Shown here: one piece after another, positions 42,897-51,226 of the stretch | Numbering within the stretch: position 1 is the first letter of the stretch | Layout: every line of letters starts with the position of its first letter | Source of the DNA: AC-56 sp963702195 | Lineage (GTDB): Bacteria; Actinomycetota; Thermoleophilia; Solirubrobacterales; 70-9 | DNA length: 64,000 nucleotides | Assembly: GCA_963702195.1 (NCBI GenBank) | Contig: OY969725.1 | Location: forward strand, 2,294,001 to 2,358,000 | Direction of reading: 5' to 3' | The notes under the pieces: generated by a model | Seen by the model: the letters and a program-made list of their open reading frames with translations, nothing else | Databases searched by the model: none | What the model was told of the DNA's origin: nothing | Made by a program: the position numbers and the translations under genes

Positions 42897-43685
42897 CTAG
42901 TCCTCCAGCTCGCCCTCCCAGAGCGCGAAGATCGCGCCCTGCGGGTCGCGAATCCCGCCGATCTGGCCAGCCGGGAACTCCATCGGGCCGAACAGCTTCT
43001 CGCCGCCCAACTCACCGCAACGCTCAAAGGTCGTGTCCAGGGACTCCACCGCGAAGTAGGGGAACCAGTACGGCGACATGCCGGCCTGCTCCTCCTGAGG
43101 TGCGAGCGACCTGATTCCGCCGTTGCCCCGCTCGCCTACCCGGACGACGTTGTACTCGGGGCCGACTCCGGTGCTCATCGGCTGGGTGGACCAGCCGAAG
43201 AGCGCCTCGTAGAACGCGATCGCGGCGCCCGTGTCGTTCGTGGCGAGCTCGTTCCAGGTCAGGAAGCCCGGCTCGTTGACGCGGCCCGCGCCCGCGTACG
43301 CCTTGGCCTGCCACACGGCCACGCCGCTTCCGGTCGGGTCCTTGATCGCGGTCATGCGTCCCACGTCCAGGATGTCGAAGGGCTCCTCGACGGCCTCGCC
43401 GCCGAGCTCGGCCGCACGGCGCGCCACCTCGTCGGCGCTCTCGACACTGACGTAGCTGATCCAGTGCGGACCGCCGATCTCCTCCAGGCCCTCGCGCTCG
43501 AACAGCCCGCCAACGGCATCCCCGTTCAGCCGCAGGATCGTGTAGGTCATGCCCTCGGCCGGATGGACGTCCTCGCCCTCCCAGCCGAACAGCCCGCCAT
43601 AGAACCGCTTCGCGCCGTCCGCGTCCGTCGTCGCCAGATCGACCGAGCAGAACGTCCCCGGTGCGTACGTCTCCCGCTTGCCCAT
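42897..43685 (-). CDS. two-domain VOC (glyoxalase-like) protein, CFP30B type
   Basis: A 262-residue protein made of two similar VOC modules, about 10-125 and 135-262. Each has the TDADGAKRFYGGLFGW / NDTGAAIAFYEALFGW opening and the DPTGSGVAVWQ / DPQGAIFALWE closing. The overall wording matches the mycobacterial 27/30-kDa antigen CFP30B family, whose function is unsettled. Metal-ligand His or Glu residues are not complete, so enzymatic activity is uncertain. The ATG at 43685 has GGAGGAG 5 bases upstream. It is divergent from the acyl-CoA ligase. Confidence 0.84.
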   Translation of the reverse strand: MGKRETYAPGTFCSVDLATTDADGAKRFYGGLFGWEGEDVHPAEGMTYTILRLNGDAVGGLFEREGLEEIGGPHWISYVSVESADEVARRAAELGGEAVEEPFDILDVGRMTAIKDPTGSGVAVWQAKAYAGAGRVNEPGFLTWNELATNDTGAAIAFYEALFGWSTQPMSTGVGPEYNVVRVGERGNGGIRSLAPQEEQAGMSPYWFPYFAVESLDTTFERCGELGGEKLFGPMEFPAGQIGGIRDPQGAIFALWEGELED

Positions 43686-43753
43686 CCCGTCTCCTCCTCT
43701 TCGCCGCGAGCCCGGCGACCCGAGCCCCGAATCGTGCGACAGACTACGCCGCC

Positions 43754-45214
43754 GTGAACTTCGTCGAAGACGTGCTCGAGAGCTTTGTTGCCTCAAAGCC
43801 GGCGCTGGTGACGATCGGCCGAGACGGCGAGCGCCGCGTTTGGCACTTCGGGGAGCTGATCGCCCGCTCCGGGAGCTTCTCCGGGGCCCTTGCCGCGCGC
43901 GGCGTGAGGCGCGGTGACGTCGTGATGACGCTGGTCGGCAACCGGATCGAGTGGGCGCTGTCGATGCTCGCCTGCTGGCGGATGGGAGCGATCGCGATGC
44001 CCTGCAACACGCAACTTCGCCGTCACGACCTCGAAACCCGCATGCGAGTCGCAAACCCGGTCCTCTGCGTCGGCGAGGACGGGCCGCTCGGCGAGCTGCC
44101 CGACGGCATCGCCTACATGACGATGGAAGAGGTCGGTGCGGCGATGGACGAGGACCGCCCGCAGGAACCGCCCGTCGAGCCCGTGGACCTGGATCCGGAG
44201 GACGGTGCCCTTGTGATTTTCACCTCCGGCACGACCGGCGACCCGCGCGGAGCGCTCCACGTCCAGCGCTACCTGCCCGGGCAGCGGGTCCAGGCAGCGC
44301 ACTGGTTCGGCTCCCTCGAAGGCGAGCTCGCCTGGTGCACCGCGGCAACCGGATGGTCAAAGTCGTCGCGCAACGCGTTCGTCGCGCCCTGGCTGACCGG
44401 TGCGGCGGCGCTCATGCATGACGGGCGCTTCGACCCCCCCGAGCGGCTCCGGATCCTGGAGAGCGAGCGGGTCAACGTTCTCTGCCAGGCACCGACCGAG
44501 TATCGGATGATCGCCAAGCGCGCGACGGTGCGCCCGCTGCCGGCGATGCGCCGCATGGTCTCCGCCGGAGAGGCCCTGAACCCGGAGGTGATCGACGCGT
44601 TTCGGGACCGCGCCGGGCTCGAGATCTGCGACGGCTACGGGCAAACCGAGACCGGCGCCCTCACCGGCGTCCAGCCCGGCGACGTGCTGAAGCCGGGCTC
44701 GATGGGCCGCGCGCTGCCGGGGATCGACCTGCGGATCTCCGACGGGGAGCTCCAGCTCCGGGCGTCGAGCTGCCCGACGTTCTTCGCCGGTTACCTGGGG
44801 GCCGAGGGCGGCCCCGAGCTGATCGACGGCGAGTGGTGGTCCACGGGCGACTACGTCCGCTCCGACGAGGACGGCACCCTCTGGTTCGAGGGCCGGGGCG
44901 ACGACATCATCGTGTCGGCGGGCTACCGGATCGGGCCGTACGAGGTGGAGTCCGCGCTCGTCAGCCACCCGGCGGTCGCCGAGGCTGCCGCCGTCTCGGC
45001 GCCTGACCCCGAGCGCGGCTCGGTGGTCCGGGCGATCGTCGTGCTGCGCGAGGGCGAGCCATCTGACGGCCTCGCCCAGGAGCTGCAGGACCACGTGAAG
45101 CGGGTCACGGCCCCGTACAAGTACCCCCGCATCGTGGAGTTCGCCGACGAGCTTCCGAAGACAGCCAGCGGGAAGATCAAGCGCACGCAGCTCCGCGGAG
45201 ACGGCTCCCCGTAG
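43754..45214 (+). CDS. AMP-forming acyl-CoA ligase
   Basis: A 486-residue ANL-family adenylate-forming ligase. Seen: the phosphate loop FTSGTTGDPRG (156-166; the usual Lys of the PKG end is Arg), GYGQTETG, TGDYVRSDEDGTLWFEGRGDDIIVSAGYRIGP, and the C-terminal KTASGKIKR with catalytic Lys474. The subtype resembles medium-chain or benzoate-type ligases; the carboxylate is unknown. GTG start at 43754. The MFS transporter starts 2 bases after its stop, so a transporter-activator pair is likely: import of an acid, then activation to its CoA ester. Confidence 0.88.
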   Translation: MNFVEDVLESFVASKPALVTIGRDGERRVWHFGELIARSGSFSGALAARGVRRGDVVMTLVGNRIEWALSMLACWRMGAIAMPCNTQLRRHDLETRMRVANPVLCVGEDGPLGELPDGIAYMTMEEVGAAMDEDRPQEPPVEPVDLDPEDGALVIFTSGTTGDPRGALHVQRYLPGQRVQAAHWFGSLEGELAWCTAATGWSKSSRNAFVAPWLTGAAALMHDGRFDPPERLRILESERVNVLCQAPTEYRMIAKRATVRPLPAMRRMVSAGEALNPEVIDAFRDRAGLEICDGYGQTETGALTGVQPGDVLKPGSMGRALPGIDLRISDGELQLRASSCPTFFAGYLGAEGGPELIDGEWWSTGDYVRSDEDGTLWFEGRGDDIIVSAGYRIGPYEVESALVSHPAVAEAAAVSAPDPERGSVVRAIVVLREGEPSDGLAQELQDHVKRVTAPYKYPRIVEFADELPKTASGKIKRTQLRGDGSP

Positions 45215-45216
45215 CG

Positions 45217-46371
45217 GTGGCTGGCTCCCCCTACCGCGCGTTCGCGGGGATCTTTGCCGCGACGCTGTTCACGCTGATGGCCGTGGGGGCCGTCCTCCCG
45301 GTGCTGCCCCACTATGTGAAGGGCCCGCTCGACTACGGCAACCTGGCGGTTGGCTTCGCGATCGGCGCGTTCGCCTTCACCGCCCTGGCGAGCAGGCCAG
45401 TCGCGGGCCACATCGCCGATTCGCGCGGCCGCCGGCCCGTCGTCGCCGTCGGGGCGGCGCTCGCGGCGGTGGCCGGCGGCCTCTACTTCGTGCCGGCCGG
45501 CCTTCCGGGACTGATCGTCGCCCGCCTCGTGCTCGGCGCCGGGGAGGGCACCGTGTTCACCGCGGGGGCGACCTGGGTGGTAGATCTGGCGCCGCTCGAC
45601 CGGCGCGCCCGCGTGATCGGCCTGTACGGCCTCGCCGTGTGGGGCGGGCTGAGCCTCGGGCCGCTGATCGGGTCGGCCCTGTTCGAGGCGGGTCACTTCA
45701 ACGCGGTATGGGCCTTCTGCGCGATCTCACCGGCGATCGGGGCGCTCGTCGCCCTCGCAGTCCCCGACCCGTTTCGACCGACCGAGAGCTCTCGCAGGCG
45801 GCAGCTGATCGTCCCCGAGGCCGTGCGTCCCGGGCTGGCGCTCGCCATGGCGACGGTTGGTTACGCGGCGATGGCCTCGTTCATCGTGCTCGACCTCAAC
45901 TCAAAGCACGTCGGCCACGGCGCCGCCGCGTTCGCGGCGTTCGCGACCACCGTTGTCATCACCCGCGCAATCGGAGGGGACCTGCCGGATCGCCTCGGGC
46001 CGATCCGCTGCGCCAGCGCAGCGGCCGCGGTTTCCGCTGTCGGGCTGGCGCTGATCGCGCTCGCCCATTCGCTCGCCCTCGCCCTCGCCGGCGCGATCGG
46101 GATGGGCCTCGCCTTCGCCCTGATCTACCCGTCGCTGTCGCTGGTGGTCGTCAACAGCGTCCCGGACTCCCGCCGCGGCTCGGCGCTCGGGACGTTCACC
46201 GCCTTCTTCGACATCGGCTTCGCCGTGGGCGGGCCGCTGACGGGCCTCGCCGCCTCGCTCGGCGGCTACTCGGCCGCGTTCTGGCTCGGATCCGCGTTCG
46301 CCCTGGCGGCGATCGCGGTCGTGGGATCGCTCAGGAGAACCCGCACGGTCGCGACCCCCGCACCGGGCTGA
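45217..46371 (+). CDS. major facilitator superfamily transporter
   Basis: A 384-residue MFS protein with 12 predicted membrane segments. Seen: LASRPVAGHIADSRGRRPVVAVGAALA, the MFS loop 2-3 motif, and VVNSVPDSRRGSALGTFTAFFDIGFAVGGPL. The substrate cannot be told. Its GTG start lies 2 bases after the acyl-CoA ligase stop, so coupling is strong; uptake of an aromatic or fatty acid for that ligase, or export of a drug, are both possible. Confidence 0.87.
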   Translation: MAGSPYRAFAGIFAATLFTLMAVGAVLPVLPHYVKGPLDYGNLAVGFAIGAFAFTALASRPVAGHIADSRGRRPVVAVGAALAAVAGGLYFVPAGLPGLIVARLVLGAGEGTVFTAGATWVVDLAPLDRRARVIGLYGLAVWGGLSLGPLIGSALFEAGHFNAVWAFCAISPAIGALVALAVPDPFRPTESSRRRQLIVPEAVRPGLALAMATVGYAAMASFIVLDLNSKHVGHGAAAFAAFATTVVITRAIGGDLPDRLGPIRCASAAAAVSAVGLALIALAHSLALALAGAIGMGLAFALIYPSLSLVVVNSVPDSRRGSALGTFTAFFDIGFAVGGPLTGLAASLGGYSAAFWLGSAFALAAIAVVGSLRRTRTVATPAPG

Positions 46372-46377
46372 GCAGGC

Positions 46378-47223
46378 TCAGGCCCTGGTGCGGTACAGGT
46401 GCGTGGTCAGCGGCGCGAACACCGCCGTGAGCGCGGCGGCCACACCCAGCACGAGCCCGATGTCGCCCGGATGGATGGTCCCGTCCATAAGCCCGCGCGA
46501 CGCCGTGACCAGGTGCGAGATCGGATTGGCGTCAACGAATGCCTTCAGCCACCCGGGAAGGGTGTCGGGCTCCACGAACACGTTGCTCAAGAAGGTGATC
46601 GGAAAGAGGGCCATGAAGCCCGCGTTCATGACGGCGTTGGGCGCGCGCATCACCAGCCCGACGCTGGTGAAGACCCACGCGAGCGAGAACGCGAACAGGA
46701 CCACGAGCAGCATCGCCGCGATCACCCCGGGCGGTGACTCCGGCCGGAAGCCAAGGGCCAGGCCGAGCAGGACGACGATCGTGGCCGCCACGAGATAGCG
46801 AACGCTGTCCCCCAGCACCGCACCCACGAGCGGCGCCGCCCGCCAGATCGGCAGCGAGCGGAAGCGGTCCACGACACCTCGGGTGACGTCGGTGTTCAGG
46901 GAGACGCCGGAGTAGACCGTCGTGAACAGCACCGACATCACGAGGACCCCGGGCAGGATGAAGTGGAGGTACTCGCCGGTCGACCCCGCGATCGCGCCGC
47001 CGAACAGGTAGGTGAACATCAACAGGAAGAGGACCGGGGTCACGGTCACGTCGAGCAGCTGCTCGGGGATGTGCTTGATCTTCAAGATTCCCCGCCACCC
47101 GAACGTCAGGCAAGCCGCCAGGGCACTCGGGCGCGCCGGGCGGCGAGTCGACGCGACGGCGGCGAGAAGCGCGTCGTCGACGAGCGGCTTCGCCCCGTCA
47201 GAGGTCGCGGGAATCCCGGTCAC
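46378..47223 (-). CDS. ABC-2 type permease (DrrB-like)
   Basis: A 281-residue membrane protein with six predicted segments. Seen: LLDVTVTPVLFLLMFTYLFGGAIAGSTGEYLHFILPGVLVMSVLFTTVYSGVSLNTDVTRGVVDRFRSLPI, the EA-like motif region of DrrB-type exporters, and ALFPITFLSNVFVEPDTLPGWLKAFVDANPISHLVTA. It should pair with the ATPase just upstream, overlapping it by GTGA (GTG start at 47223). Such pairs export antibiotics or lipids. Confidence 0.9.
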   Translation of the reverse strand: MTGIPATSDGAKPLVDDALLAAVASTRRPARPSALAACLTFGWRGILKIKHIPEQLLDVTVTPVLFLLMFTYLFGGAIAGSTGEYLHFILPGVLVMSVLFTTVYSGVSLNTDVTRGVVDRFRSLPIWRAAPLVGAVLGDSVRYLVAATIVVLLGLALGFRPESPPGVIAAMLLVVLFAFSLAWVFTSVGLVMRAPNAVMNAGFMALFPITFLSNVFVEPDTLPGWLKAFVDANPISHLVTASRGLMDGTIHPGDIGLVLGVAAALTAVFAPLTTHLYRTRA

Positions 47224-48212
47224 GCGGGGACCTCCTCTTCGTCCGACGTGCCTCCACCGTTCTCGGCCGCCGCCTCCTCGGCCGGACGGCCGGTGAGCGC
47301 GAGGAAGACCTCGTCGAGGCTCGGCTGCCCGAGGGAGAAGCCGGCGATCGCGATGCCGTTGCGGGAGAGCTCGGCGATCGCCTCCGCCGCCCGCTCGGGA
47401 TCGGGCGGGCACGCGGCGGAGAGGGCGGCCGGATCCGCCTCGGGGTGAACCCCGGTGCCCAGGGCCCGCGCGAGCACCTGCTCCGCCTGCGGTCGATGCT
47501 CGGGATCCAGGAGGCGCACGTGGAGGGCCCCACGGCCCACCGACGCCTTGAGCTGGCTGGGCGTTCCCTCGGCGATCACCTTGCCGTGGTCGATCACCGC
47601 GATGCCGTCGGCGAGCTGATCGGCCTCGTCCAGGTACTGCGTGCAGAGGAGAACGGTCGTCCCCTGTCCGGCGAGGGTCCGGATGATGTCCCACACCTGG
47701 TTGCGAGAACGCGGATCCAGCCCGGTGGTCGGCTCGTCGAGGAACATGAGCTCAGGCGTGACGACGATGCTGGCAGCGATGTCCAAGCGCCTCCGCATGC
47801 CACCGGAGTAGTTCTTCACCAACCGGCCGGCCGCATCGGTCAGGCCGAACGCCTCGAGCAGCTCGTCGGCCCTGGCCTTCGCCTGGGTGCGGGAGTAGCC
47901 GAGGAGTCGTCCCACCAGGATGAGGTTCTCGCGGCCGGTGAGATCCTCGTCGACCGAGGCGAGCTGGCCGGTGAGGCTCACCAGCCCCCGCACGGCGTCC
48001 GCCTCGGTCACGATGTCGTGCCCCAGGACGCGGGCCGTGCCCGAGTCGGGCCGCAGCAGCGTGGCGAGCATCCTGATCGTGGTCGTCTTGCCGGCCCCGT
48101 TCGGCCCCAGCATCCCGTAGACCGCGCCCGTGCGCACCGAAAGGCTCACGCCGTCGACGGCCCGGGTCTCCCCAAACGACTTGACTAGATCCGAGACCTC
48201 GATGGCGAGCAT
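47220..48212 (-). CDS. ABC transporter ATPase (DrrA-like)
   Basis: A 330-residue ATPase. Seen: Walker A GPNGAGKTTTIRML, signature YSGGMRRRLDIA, Walker B MFLDEPTTGLDP and the switch His region. The C-terminal domain of about 100 residues (RGALHVRLLDPEHRPQAEQVLARALG) is typical of the daunorubicin-resistance DrrA group. The ATG at 48212 has no Shine-Dalgarno but TAAGTT 6 bases upstream, so it is probably leaderless. The cognate permease follows with a 4-base overlap. Export of a small molecule or lipid is likely. Confidence 0.92.
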   Translation of the reverse strand: MLAIEVSDLVKSFGETRAVDGVSLSVRTGAVYGMLGPNGAGKTTTIRMLATLLRPDSGTARVLGHDIVTEADAVRGLVSLTGQLASVDEDLTGRENLILVGRLLGYSRTQAKARADELLEAFGLTDAAGRLVKNYSGGMRRRLDIAASIVVTPELMFLDEPTTGLDPRSRNQVWDIIRTLAGQGTTVLLCTQYLDEADQLADGIAVIDHGKVIAEGTPSQLKASVGRGALHVRLLDPEHRPQAEQVLARALGTGVHPEADPAALSAACPPDPERAAEAIAELSRNGIAIAGFSLGQPSLDEVFLALTGRPAEEAAAENGGGTSDEEEVPA

Positions 48213-48218
48213 GCATCC

Positions 48219-48224
48219 AACTTA
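48219..48224 (-). promoter_or_regulatory. -10-like element TAAGTT upstream of the ABC operon
   Basis: The minus-strand hexamer TAAGTT ends 6 bases before the ATG at 48212. The spacing is the same as at 22029 and 1733. Confidence 0.45.
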
Positions 48225-48242
48225 GCGAGGCGATTCTGGGGC

Positions 48243-49270
48243 TCAGAACAGGCTCGACTGGCCCGGCGGCTCAGCCGCCCGCTCGTGGCCCGTCTCGCCC
48301 TTCGCCGCCGGCTGAATCCCGCGGCGCGGACCGGTCCGTCCGGGTCGGTGGACCAGCGCGCTCAGCCGGCTCGCCTCGTCCTTTCGCATGTAGGCACCGT
48401 GGTCGTACAGCTCCCGGTAGCGCGGGAGCAGATCGGGGCGCTTGTCGCGAAGCCAGTCGAACCAGATGTCCCGCACCTCCCCCCGCAGATGAAGCGCGAT
48501 CCCGCCGATCGAGTCCGGTCCGGCCTCGTCGAGCAGCTCGAGCAGCGGCTCGACCTGTTGCGGCGCGTCGTTGACGCCCGGGATCAGAGGAGCGATCAGG
48601 ACGCCGGTGCGGATCCCAGCCCGCTTCAGCTCGGCGACCGCCTCGATCCGCTTGCGCGGGTGCGGCGTGTGGGGCTCGGTGTCGCGCCAGGCCTTCTCGT
48701 CGAGAGTCGGGATCGAGAGATTCGCGGTGAAGTCCGTGCGCGTCGAGATCTCCTTCATCAGATCGACGTCGCGCAGCAAGAGCGGTGACTTGGTCAGCAC
48801 GGAGCATGGGTTCGCGAAGTCGCGCATCGCCTCCCAGATGCCGCGCATGAGCTTGTAGCGGCCCTCGACCCACTGGTAGGGATCGGTATTGGTGCCGAGC
48901 GCGACGTGCTCGCCCTTCCACGAAGGCCGCGCGAGCTCCGCGCGCACGAGCTCCGGCACGTTGACCTTGACGACGATCTCGCGCTCGAAGTCCTCCCGGG
49001 CGTTCAGGTCGAGATATGTGTGGGTGGGACGGGCAAAGCAATAGGTCTAGTGCAGGCGTGGGTGCATCCGCGAAATGGATTGATCGTCCAGCGGAACGGC
49101 ATCCGCGAGCGCTTCGGCACCTGATTCAGCGCCGAGCGCGCCTGCACCTCGTAGAAGCGGATCCCGAGCGCCTCAGGGGCGTCGAAGGTCCGCACGACGG
49201 CAGGCTCGCGGAAGCCGGGCAACCGCGCCCCGGCCTCCTCCTTTCCGACCTCGAGATTCTCCCAACGCAC
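48243..49270 (-). pseudogene. Rv2578c-family radical SAM protein, broken by a 5-base insertion
   Basis: A complete-length reading of about 340 residues is split in two frames. The first (GTG at 49270) reads RWENLEVGKEEAG ... WTINPFRGCTHAC, with two Cys of the cluster motif (69 and 73). The second resumes TYCFARPTHTYLDLNAREDFEREIVVKVNVPELVRAEL and continues to 48243. Between them GTCTA at 49045-49049 is an extra 5 bases relative to the family reading CTYC. Without it the frame is open throughout. So either a recent knockout, a strain variant or an assembly error; the rest looks well conserved. Related proteins are close to spore photoproduct lyases. Confidence 0.8.
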
Positions 49271-49357
49271 GAACGCATGTTCGCAGAGGGATCGGACGTC
49301 TCGATCACATTGCTAGCCTCCGGCAAGCCCCGGGATCGGGGCGAGAGAGGTAGAGGC

Positions 49358-51133
49358 ATGGAAGCGAACGGAATGACGTGGCAGGGCACTGGTCGGCACC
49401 TGGGCATGCGGCGCCCGCGGATCGCACTCGGGATCGCCGTCATGGTCCTGGCGGCAGCGCTGACAGTGGGCACCTCGGAGTCCGCACAGGCACGAGACTC
49501 GATCCCGAGCAATTGCGTGGTCGTCCCCAACGGCTCAGGGGGTCGGGCGATCTGCACGTATCTCGATGCGGCCTCCATCGACCTCTCCGACCTCGTCTCC
49601 TCGGTTGGGGGAGACGCAAACGCCTCGGGCGTTTGGATCCAGGCCTGGGGCGGCGCCGGGGCGGCAGCACCGGACAACCCGGACAGCGGGGGACACGACG
49701 GAGGAGCCGGAGGCGGCGGCGGCTACGCGCAGACTTACTACAACAACCTCTCTAGCCTCGAGCAGGCGCTCGGCACCGATGCAGCCACGCTCTACAACTA
49801 CTACGGCGGAAACGGAACCGCCAAGACCGATGTCCTCTCCGCGGGCGGCGGAGGCGCCTCGACCTTGGTCACGAACTCCGACGTGACCGAGGACACCGGC
49901 CCCGACTACGGTCCCTGCATTGCCGCGGACCCCGAGGCGTTCGATCAGGACGGGATCCCGACCCCCGTCGATTTCTACAGCGGCAACGGCGCCCTCTGTT
50001 CCCAATCCGTCGTCGCACTCGCCGGCGGCGGGGGTGGCGGGGGTGGCACGAGCGGGGACAGCAGGCACGGCCTCTCGGGCGGCGCCGGCGGCACCGCGAT
50101 CGCCAGCAGCTTTACAACGGTCGGCCGGGGAGCCGACGGCGACTCGCAGTATCCGAAGCGCGCCGGGGTCGGCGGCTTCGCCGGACAGGGTGGGCACAAT
50201 CACAAGTTCGACAACGGGGACGGCGGTGACGGGATCGGCGGATTGGGCGGCCCCTACTCGTCCTCGAGCAACGCGGGCGAGACCGCGGGCACCTTCGTCG
50301 GCCCGGCCTTCATCGGTGGCGAGACAAACGGCCAGGGGGGCCGCGCCTACGCAAACCAGGGCAACTTCGGCGGCGGTGGTGGCGGTGGGTTCGGAGGGGG
50401 CGGCGGCGGTGGTGGCGCCAGCAGCTCCGGCCACGCACCAGGCTCCGGTGGTGGCGGCGGCGGTAGCTACGCCTACGGCGGCGACGCCCCTTCCGCTGGC
50501 ACACCCCCGACCGGCGCGCCGTCCGCAGACCAGGGTGCTGTCAGGGTCGTGATCGACGGGATCCCCGAACCGATGCAGCCCCTCGCCGCCTGCGCGGTTA
50601 CGCAGCACGGCACCGGCGCCGCGGAGACCCTGGTTGGGACCACCGGCGGCGACGCCATCTTCGGCCACGGGGGCACCGACTCGATCGTCGCCGGGCCGGG
50701 TGACGACTGCGCCTACGGCGGCGCCGATGGCGACGTCACGCGCGGTGGACGCGGTAACGACCTCCTCTTCGGTGACGGCGGCGCAGGGGGCAGCGGCGGC
50801 GCGGGCGGATGCTGTGCGTCCGTGCCTTCGACCAGGCGCGGTGCCAGGTCCGCGCTCCGCGCCGCCCGGAAGGACGCTGACACGATCAAGGGCGGGCGCG
50901 GCGCGGACCGGATCATCGGCGAGGACGGCCGGAACACCCTGCGTGGCGGGCGCGGCGCCGACATGATCAACGCCGAGGGTGGCCGCCAAGCTGTTCATGG
51001 CGGCCGCGGCGCCGACCGGATCCACGCCCGCGACAGCAAGCGCGACGTCGTGCACTGCGGGCCCGGTCACGACATCGCCTGGGTCGACGCCACCGATCGG
51101 GTTGCTCGCAACTGCGAGGTTGTGCACACCTAG
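49358..51133 (+). CDS. secreted glycine-rich protein with RTX-like calcium-binding repeats
   Basis: A 591-residue exported protein. A 45-residue N-terminus with signal peptide (RIALGIAVMVLAAALTVGTSESAQA) precedes a long Gly-rich central region (about residues 100-400, with runs of 6-8 Gly). The C-terminus has RTX-type Gly-Gly-x-Gly-x-Asp repeats (GGTDSIVAGPGDDCAYGGADGDVTRGGRGNDLLFGDGG and later GGRGADRI copies), which bind Ca2+ after export, then the common ending VDATDRVARNCE. Probably a cell-surface or extracellular coat protein. The ATG at 49358 has AGAGAGG 7 bases upstream. Confidence 0.82.
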   Translation: MEANGMTWQGTGRHLGMRRPRIALGIAVMVLAAALTVGTSESAQARDSIPSNCVVVPNGSGGRAICTYLDAASIDLSDLVSSVGGDANASGVWIQAWGGAGAAAPDNPDSGGHDGGAGGGGGYAQTYYNNLSSLEQALGTDAATLYNYYGGNGTAKTDVLSAGGGGASTLVTNSDVTEDTGPDYGPCIAADPEAFDQDGIPTPVDFYSGNGALCSQSVVALAGGGGGGGGTSGDSRHGLSGGAGGTAIASSFTTVGRGADGDSQYPKRAGVGGFAGQGGHNHKFDNGDGGDGIGGLGGPYSSSSNAGETAGTFVGPAFIGGETNGQGGRAYANQGNFGGGGGGGFGGGGGGGGASSSGHAPGSGGGGGGSYAYGGDAPSAGTPPTGAPSADQGAVRVVIDGIPEPMQPLAACAVTQHGTGAAETLVGTTGGDAIFGHGGTDSIVAGPGDDCAYGGADGDVTRGGRGNDLLFGDGGAGGSGGAGGCCASVPSTRRGARSALRAARKDADTIKGGRGADRIIGEDGRNTLRGGRGADMINAEGGRQAVHGGRGADRIHARDSKRDVVHCGPGHDIAWVDATDRVARNCEVVHT

Positions 51134-51188
51134 TAGCCCACCCCGAGCTTGCCACGGCGACTAGTGCCGCCCCAGCCGACCCGGCGCG

Positions 51189-51194
51189 TACAAT
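51189..51194 (+). promoter_or_regulatory. -10-like element TACAAT upstream of korA
   Basis: TACAAT lies 32 bases before the TTG at 51227, followed by GGAGG at 51211-51215. Unlike its neighbours this gene would have a short leader with a Shine-Dalgarno. Confidence 0.45.
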
Positions 51195-51226
51195 CGAACG
51201 CAACGACGCCGGAGGCGTCAAGAGAC

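Noticed and set aside
49535..51127. 530-codon frame on the minus strand opposite the Gly-rich protein
   Set aside because: The Gly-rich coding strand with signal peptide and RTX repeats is convincing; the opposite frame is Ala/Val-rich noise.
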